Source: Leptodactylus fallax
Taxonomy: Eukaryota; Chordata; Amphibia; Anura; Leptodactylidae
DNA length: 64,000 nucleotides
Reading direction: 5' to 3'
Assembly (NCBI GenBank): GCA_947044405.1
Contig: CAMRHE010000028.1
Location: 5,675,001 to 5,739,000, forward strand
Part shown: piece after piece, positions 58,000-64,000 of the stretch
Numbering within the stretch: position 1 is the first letter of the stretch
Layout: every line of letters starts with the position of its first letter
Position numbers and translations under genes: made by a program
Notes under the pieces: model-generated
Seen by the model: only the letters and a program-made list of their open reading frames with translations
Databases searched by the model: none
Told to the model about the DNA's origin: nothing

Positions 58000-58499
58000 T
58001 TACCATGTCTGTCCAGTCCCATTCCTTTTGCTCAAGTGCAATTGCAAAACAAGCTTGTCTTCTTATCCCAAGTTTGTAAAATAGGGTCACGTGGCGCCAC
58101 AGCTTTTTGCATGATTCCACCACCTCATTCTATGCTTCATTTTATAATAATTTTTTTTAATCCAAAAATTGTACCCATCTCCCTGGCACTCTAGGTGGCT
58201 GCCCACTCTGGCTGTCCCTTGTCGTGCCCCCAGGTATCTATTGGCAGTTGTTCTTCTTTCCCTTTGCAATAGTTTTGTCATAGAATACAGTACATTGCTG
58301 GGCAACAAATTTTATTTTTTTTATTTTTGGGAAAAAAACCAAAAACTTATGCACCTTTAAAAATAAAAACCTGACCATCGAACTGTGCAAATGATATGCT
58401 CAAAATGAAAACTTTTAGGTAAAGAGTTCCTGTAGGCAGACATTCCTTTTAAGAAATTCTTTGATCTGACGTAAATTGACTTAAAAGCACAAATAAATC
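58000..58499. other. Unassigned, candidate UTR
   Basis: No repeat termini recognised; short tracts of T and A. Confidence 0.3.
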
Positions 58500-58915
58500 T
58501 AAAAAATTTTGCGGTGTAACAATTTATATTTATTTTTCAATCTATATGTGGCTCTTGCACTATAAAATCAAGTATATGATACATTCAGTGTAGCTTTTAG
58601 TGTCTGCATGGAAATATTACTATTTGTGAAGCCCTATATAATATTTTTGGTTTGGTTTTCATCTGTTTTTCTTTCATGAGTTTTTTTTCACCTAGGACTT
58701 TGCATTTTTGCCTATATCCAAATTAACCTTTTTATACTGTATTTTTTTTAACACTACATAATAATAGGTTGTAAATGGAGAAAACCATCAATTTGGATGG
58801 CACAAATAGCCATAATTATTGTGGAATGTAATTTCAGATATTAAATAATGACACCTGATGTACAGTGTGCAGTGAATAATAATTTAACTCAATAAAGGTT
58901 TCTTTTTTTTAAACT
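58500..58915 (+). other. KCNJ3: Candidate distal end of KCNJ3 3' UTR with poly(A) signal
   Basis: A repeat-free AT-rich block ends in a canonical AATAAA at 58891-58896, followed by a GT/T-rich downstream element (GGTTTCTTTTTTTT). It looks different from the transposon-derived sequence around it, as a conserved terminal UTR block would. If this is the true end, the 3' UTR is about 8.8 kb and includes the transposons between 53.5 and 58 kb. An earlier end at 51530 is the alternative. Confidence 0.45.
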
Positions 58916-58997
58916 TTCTATGTTTGTACTTGTTTGCTTAGAATGGAGATATATTTATGGTTATTATTGCGGTTCTTGTTTTTTTTTTTTAAATAAC

Positions 58998-59230
58998 TTA
59001 AAGAGGTTGTTTAGGAATTGGAGCAACCCCTGAAGCCTGGAGGAGGTGTAAAATAAAAAATAAAGAAATAAATAAAACACTGGTGTCCGTTCAAGCTTAT
59101 GATAGCACCTCAATGTGCCCCATGTGACTGCTCAGACCAATCAGTGACCTCAGAAGTCATGTAAGGTGCAGGACTTCCAGCAACGAGCCTAAACAAACAC
59201 CAGTGGTGGATTCCTGGACAACCCCTTTAA
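58998..59230. mobile_element. TTAA-flanked MITE
   Basis: TTAAAGAGGTTGTTTAGGA and CCTGGACAACCCCTTTAA with TTAA at 58998-59001 and 59227-59230. The interior has CAGACCAATCAGTGACCTCAG, shared with the 5104 and 45760 copies. Confidence 0.8.
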
Positions 59231-60024
59231 TTTTTAAAAATCAGGGAATTGGATGCCAGACCTGTACCTCCCCTCCACCTCCTTGGATTTGGTGGATCAA
59301 ACATGGAACACCCTATTAAATGGGCAGCCCCTTTTGTGATATGATGTCACAAAGTGATGTACTGTCTATACTACATGGGGGAATTTACTATTCCTTCTGT
59401 GACAGAGTATTGTCATAGATGGGAGTAATTGTGGCACATCTCTGATGCACAGTATTTGCAGCAAAGATGGGCCAATCTTTCTGTGCCTAGCTTGCCACTT
59501 GTTAAAAAAGTGGGTGGAATGGGGGCGGAGTCCAAGGCAGGAAGGGGCGGGGATTCCTTGGCCTAGCAAAGGTACTATAACACACACCAGAAAACTGACG
59601 TGACCAGGACACCATAGACATCAATATTAGAGCAATTATAGATGTCAATATTAGAAAGGTGGACAACTCATATAATGTACGAAGCCATAATTTATATTAG
59701 GGGGACAAGAACACTCCAGGTGACAGTGGGCACTGTAGGAGGTCTCCAAAAGGGCATGTGGCTTTTTACTAAAGGAGACATGACCTGAACATTTAATATA
59801 TGCACTCCTCCATCCCCGAAACATTGCTTCCAATCCTCCCCATAGATTCTGTTGTTAAAAATTTTAACCCGACCCCTGATCTTGCACCACTTGGGGATTT
59901 AAGACTAGCAAAGGAATTCCCTCTATGTGTCTATGAGCAGCCACCCACTGGTGGTGATGTGAATTACAGTCTGTTAAGGGATTTGTTATCATGTCTAAGT
60001 AACATGTCTTTTGTTATAACGGTG
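59231..60024. other. 3' flank with an old repeat
   Basis: 59380-59620 (GATGGGCCAATCTTTCTGTG, TGCCACTTGTTAAAAAAGTG, CACCAGAAAACTG) looks like a decayed dispersed repeat with an echo at 3690-3720. The rest is unassigned. Confidence 0.4.
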
Positions 60025-60630
60025 GACACATCAGTATATACTGTACATTATCCATACATCTATATATACTGTACATTATGCATACATCTATATATACTGT
60101 ACATTATGCATACATCTATATATACTGTACATTATGCACACATCAGTATATACTGCACATTATGCATACATCTATATATACTGCACATTATGCACACATC
60201 AGTATATACTGCACATTATGCATACATCTATATATACTGTACATTATGCACACATCAGTATATACTGCACATTATGCATATATCTATATATACTGTACAT
60301 TATGCACACATCAGTATATACTGCACATTATGCAGATATCTATATATACTGTACATTATGCACACATCAGTATATACTGTACATTATGCATACATCTATA
60401 TATACTGTACGTTATGCACACATCAGTATATACTGCATATTATGCATACATCTATATATACTGTACATTATGCACACATCAGTATATACTCCACATTATG
60501 CATATATCTATATATACTGTACATTATGCACACATCAGTATATACTGCACATTATGCATATATCTATATATACTGTACATTATGCACACACTTATTATAT
60601 ACATTATACATATACTTATTATGTACATTA
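60025..60630. repeat. 28-bp minisatellite with 56-bp higher-order unit
   Basis: About 21 monomers of CATCTATATATACTGTACAT followed by TATGCATA, alternating with a CACATCAGTATATACTGC variant so that the real unit is two monomers. Because 28 is not a multiple of three and no frame contains a stop, three long overlapping open frames arise; none is a gene. Confidence 0.97.
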
Positions 60631-60739
60631 GATATGCACTTTCATTATTATGCCTACCTTAAAATGACTGACTAAGACCATATTCTGTGACATTGCACTA
60701 GGTTAGCAGTGATAGAACAGTATAATGGATGGGACTCTC
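60631..60739. other. Short spacer
   Basis: Nothing recognised. Confidence 0.3.
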
Positions 60740-60965
60740 CTTCTTTAACATATTGATGACCTATCCTAAGAATTAGCTTGTCAATATCAGATCAGTAAGG
60801 ATCCAACACCCGGCACCCCCACTGATCATCTGTTCTCAGCAGCTTCTCACAGAGAATGGAGCAGGAGAAGACAGTGCCATTCTATGTGTAGTGGCCAGAC
60901 CAGGTATTGCAGATCACCTCCTATTCATTTGAATGGGACCTAAATTGAAATTCTCAATAAAATGG
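60740..60965. mobile_element. Fragment of GATGACCTATCC-type TTAA MITE
   Basis: TTAACATATTGATGACCTATCC, TAGCTTGTCAATATCAGATC and GCCAGACCAGGTATTGCAG are interior blocks of this subfamily. The terminal GGGGTTGTCC motif is missing. Confidence 0.55.
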
Positions 60966-61784
60966 GTTCATAACCTTATATTTACAAAAGCCCCAATGTA
61001 TTCACACATAGGCATCGATTACAGTATAATATTTTATTCTGTCCGCTAGTAATGCAGTGCGATGGAATAAGGGAGTTATAGATTGTTGCAAAGAGGAATG
61101 AATAAGCCGAGCTGGGCCCCCTCTGAAGGGCCCGTAGGGTCTGCCGCTATGCTGTGTACTATCATGGAAGGAAATAAATACACTAATAACAGGAAGGAGA
61201 ATTCCATTAACAGAAAGTTCCTCGGCTACAAGGAAGAATCTATTAGAGCAGATATATTGCTTGTGCGGAGGTAAATCAAGCGGAGGTAGAGACCAAAAGT
61301 TTTATATTTTATAGAAGGCTTAATAGGAGCACTAAAATGTAGCCGGAGCGGGAAAGGAGTGTGTTAATCACGCCAACTCTCTGACATTTAGAACTTGTTG
61401 AAGTGGACAACCTTCAGAGGCTGCCAAAACCATCAATTACGAGAGCCGAGCTGTAAAACAACCAGGGACAGGCGATAGATTGTAACTCTGAAAAAATAAA
61501 GAGCAACAACAACAACTTTATACACTTGTGATCAAATGAACAAAAATAACAAATGTATGTGTACTGCAATGTATGTAACGACAGTCTGCGCCTACTTTAG
61601 GCTGGAACCATACATGCAGTTTTGATGTGCGGGTGTAACAAAGATGGATCTAGCAAAAAAGGTAAGTATAAGGGCCATGGGGCCCCACAGCAAAACCTGT
61701 CATTGGGCTCCACTATACTATTAACCACATTAAGCAGCAAGTTCAAAACTTGAAAGCTGTACAATTATTTGGTCTCTTTTACAC
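60966..61784. other. 3' flank; quiet block and repeat phrase
   Basis: 61010-61460 has no repeat signature and retains structured motifs (GTGTGTTAATCACGCC, CCATCAATTACGAGAGCC); candidate conserved non-coding sequence. 61480-61520 resembles the LINE tail motif TAGATTGTAA. 61660-61720 is the GGGCCCC-type repeat phrase. Confidence 0.35.
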
Positions 61785-62474
61785 AGAAGGATAATGCACA
61801 TAATGATTCTCCAGTACAGATAATACACACAGTGATGTCACAGCACTGAGATAATATACACAGTGATGTCACAGTACAGAGATAATACACACAGTGATGT
61901 CACAGTACAGGGATAATACTCAGAGTACAGGGATAATATACACAGTGATGTCACAGTGCAGAGATAATACACACAGTGATGTCACAGTACAGAGATAATA
62001 CACACAATGATGTCACAGTACAGAGATAATACACACTGTGATGTCACAGTACAGAGATAATACACACTGTGATGTCACAGTACAGAGATAATACACACAG
62101 TGATGTCACAGTACAGAGATAATACACACAGTGATGTCACAGTAGAGATAATACACACAGTGATGTCACAGTACAGACATAATACACACAGTAAAGTCAC
62201 AGTACAGAGATAATACACACAGTGATGTCACAGTACAGACATAATACACACAGTGATGTCACAGTACAGAGATAATACACACAGTGATGTCACAGTACAG
62301 AGATAATACACACAGTGATGTCACAGTACAGACATAATACACACAGTGATGTCACAGTACAGAGATAATACACACAGTGATGTCACAGTACAGAGATAAT
62401 ACACACAGTGATGTCACAGTACAGACATAATACACACAGTGATGTCACAGTACAGGGATAATAAACACAGTGAT
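61785..62474. repeat. 31-bp minisatellite
   Basis: About 22 units of GTGATGTCACAGTACAGAGA followed by TAATACACACA; cores at 62284 and 62315. Every unit carries GTGATGTCAC, a bZIP/CRE-like decamer. GAGATA and GACATA variants alternate irregularly. No spacers. Confidence 0.97.
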
Positions 62475-63170
62475 AAATGGGGTGCAGGGCGGAACTCAAA
62501 TCCAAAAGACTCCAAATTAATTCGGGTGCATGATCACTGGGGAACTGACCAACTCCCAGTTGTGCACACAATTTTCACCACCCACCATTGGTTCTTCCCA
62601 TAGTACTGTCCCAAAGCGGACTATCCGAACGGAAACCCGAACGCAGATGTGAACCAGCCCTTACTGTAGATTGAGCACTGAAAACTGCTATAAACCAAGG
62701 TGGATGGCCAAGTGTGGATTAGACCAATTTAACCCAACCTCTAACAGTTCGATGATGCAAACATTTGCAAAGGCTCGAGGCAGAAATTTAGACAAACTTC
62801 TTTGAAGTTTCTCATTCCTTTCAAATCCACTTCTGGCTTTGTCTCCAAAAACGTAATCAAAGCTATATCAAAAAATATCACAAAAACAGCTTGTGTGATT
62901 CTAATCTCAAAATATATATTTTTTCAAATATGGTGATTAAGAAATTTAAGACTCAAACGACTATTCCAAATTTTTTTATGTCATGCACAATATATATATA
63001 CAATTCTGTTTTGATTATGGGCCAATAATGTTCCACTTCTCATGGCCTTATATGTTGTTGTGGCATAAAGGGTTATAGGGATTACCAAATCTACAAGATA
63101 CTATTTCATATCATGAGTTTATGTTCTATGAACTCTTAAAATGCGTTGTTTCATTAAAGGATAATTGCAA
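62475..63170. other. 3' flank with element scraps
   Basis: 62625-62668 ends CGCAGATGTGAACCAGCCCTTA (GGTTCACAC-family right end). 62690-62900 resembles a decayed Harbinger-like hairpin (TTTCAAATCCACTTCTGGC, AAAACAGCTTGTGTGATTC). A-tract at 63171-63189. Confidence 0.4.
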
Positions 63171-63189
63171 AAAAAAAAAAAAAAAAAAA

Positions 63190-63520
63190 TCCAACATATG
63201 CTAATGTGTAATTAGAAACATGGAAGAGGTAATCAGCAACTATTTAATATGTAAATGACTCCTCGGTGTTGTCGTAAACATTGCGGGCCTAAGGACCATT
63301 ATCTTCAAAAACACATAAATAACATTGATTTCGCAAAATCAAAAATATTCACGGAGTAGATGTCAAAACTTCCGGTAATGGGAAAACGACTCAAGAAAAT
63401 AAAATAAACACAAGATGTAATTTTAGTTCCTCATCTTTATAACTTAGAGTCTCAGGCTCAGGGGTGTAAGGTGGCAAACTATGTGGCTACGATGGAATTC
63501 CTAGAGAAATAAAGTCCACT
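63190..63520. other. Non-repetitive flank
   Basis: ATGCTAATGTGTAATTAGAAAC (63199-63220) contains an octamer-like ATGCTAAT and a homeodomain TAATTA site; CNE-like texture to 63370. No coding. Confidence 0.3.
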
Positions 63521-63835
63521 CAAGGTTGGTCCCATCTAGAGATCAAGATTCATTCGTGTGGTTCAGGTCCCTAATCAGTGACCCTGGGCACATGACATCA
63601 CCAGGAGAGCACCAGATGCTGCAAGGAAGCCCAGAAGAGGTGAAGGAAGGTGAGTATAAATGTTTTTTATTTTTTATTTTTTTTCACCTCCCCTGGTCCT
63701 CCACCCCAGAGTATAATAATTTACTGCAATGCATGTCACCATTTTAGTTTTTAGTCTGAGACAAATACCCAGTTGTTCAGTTTTGTTCAAAACCCGGCAT
63801 GGAATGAATCAGTTCGCCCTCCTCTTTGACTATTG
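63521..63835. repeat. Long hAT-like subfamily fragment, inverse orientation
   Basis: GAAGGTGAGTATAAATG, CACCTCCCCTGG and AAATACCCAGTTGTTCAGTT are inverse counterparts of 16711-16760 and 53440-53460. Confidence 0.45.
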
Positions 63836-64000
63836 GTGAGAACCTATAAAGGATTGCCTTCCATTTAGGCCGCTCCCCTGACATTTCAGTAAATGCTTCT
63901 CTGTAACAATTCTGGGAGCATCTTTGGAACCCACCACAAGACTATCAACTGGTTCTGCATATCAGACAACTTACGACATTCTTGGGTAAGAGAACAGGTT
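63836..64000. other. Window end, unassigned
   Basis: Nothing recognised. Confidence 0.3.

Noticed and set aside
59800..60675. 291-codon open frame rich in Tyr, Ile, His and Thr
   Set aside because: It is created by the 28-bp tandem repeat, which has no stop in any frame. All three frames are open and there is no domain or gene context.

Overview
The window reads as vertebrate, specifically anuran (frog or toad) and probably neobatrachian, nuclear DNA. It is AT-rich and intron-like, and densely filled with short non-autonomous DNA transposons, Tc1-like relics, L2/CR1-type LINE scraps, GATA/TATC microsatellites and several minisatellites. The clade call rests on the style of the repeats and is inference. 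I see no bacterial, organellar or viral gene organisation.

One gene is certain. Positions 49487-50070 (+) are the last coding exon of KCNJ3 (GIRK1/Kir3.1), the G-protein-gated inward-rectifier K+ channel subunit. It has a good splice acceptor and its natural stop codon. Earlier exons are not in the window, so 1-49486 is best read as the end of the last intron. 50071 to about 58910 is the candidate 3' UTR, with AATAAA signals at 51530 and 58891, and the remainder is 3' flank.

Layout. 1-9.1 kb: old MITEs, a 29-bp minisatellite, and one hairpin element nested in another (6995-7440). 9.1-21 kb: a long hAT-like element, a Tc1-like relic (11121-11630), a TAA-flanked hairpin element, a perfect 36-bp palindrome and a 196-bp tandem duplication. 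21-29 kb: TTAA-flanked MITEs, GATA arrays, a 49-bp minisatellite, and a Tc1 relic split by a TTAA MITE that itself carries a 22-bp minisatellite. 29-36 kb: a second Tc1 family, a hAT-type MITE with an exact 8-bp duplication, a 600-bp TATC array, a 46-bp minisatellite and a LINE 3' end. 36-49 kb: abutting TTAA elements with a Tc1 element inside one, a hAT hairpin element, an L2-like LINE fragment and quieter stretches. 49-59 kb: the KCNJ3 exon and an AT-rich UTR region interrupted by nested transposons. 59-64 kb: 28-bp and 31-bp minisatellites and flank.

The main scientific content is KCNJ3 tail evolution plus a readable insertion history. Three types of target-site signature can be read directly: TTAA, 3-bp TTA/TAA and 8-bp. 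Several nested insertions have an uninterrupted relative elsewhere in the same window that serves as an empty-site control. I did not find a new multi-gene system; nothing besides KCNJ3 looks like a functional protein-coding gene.
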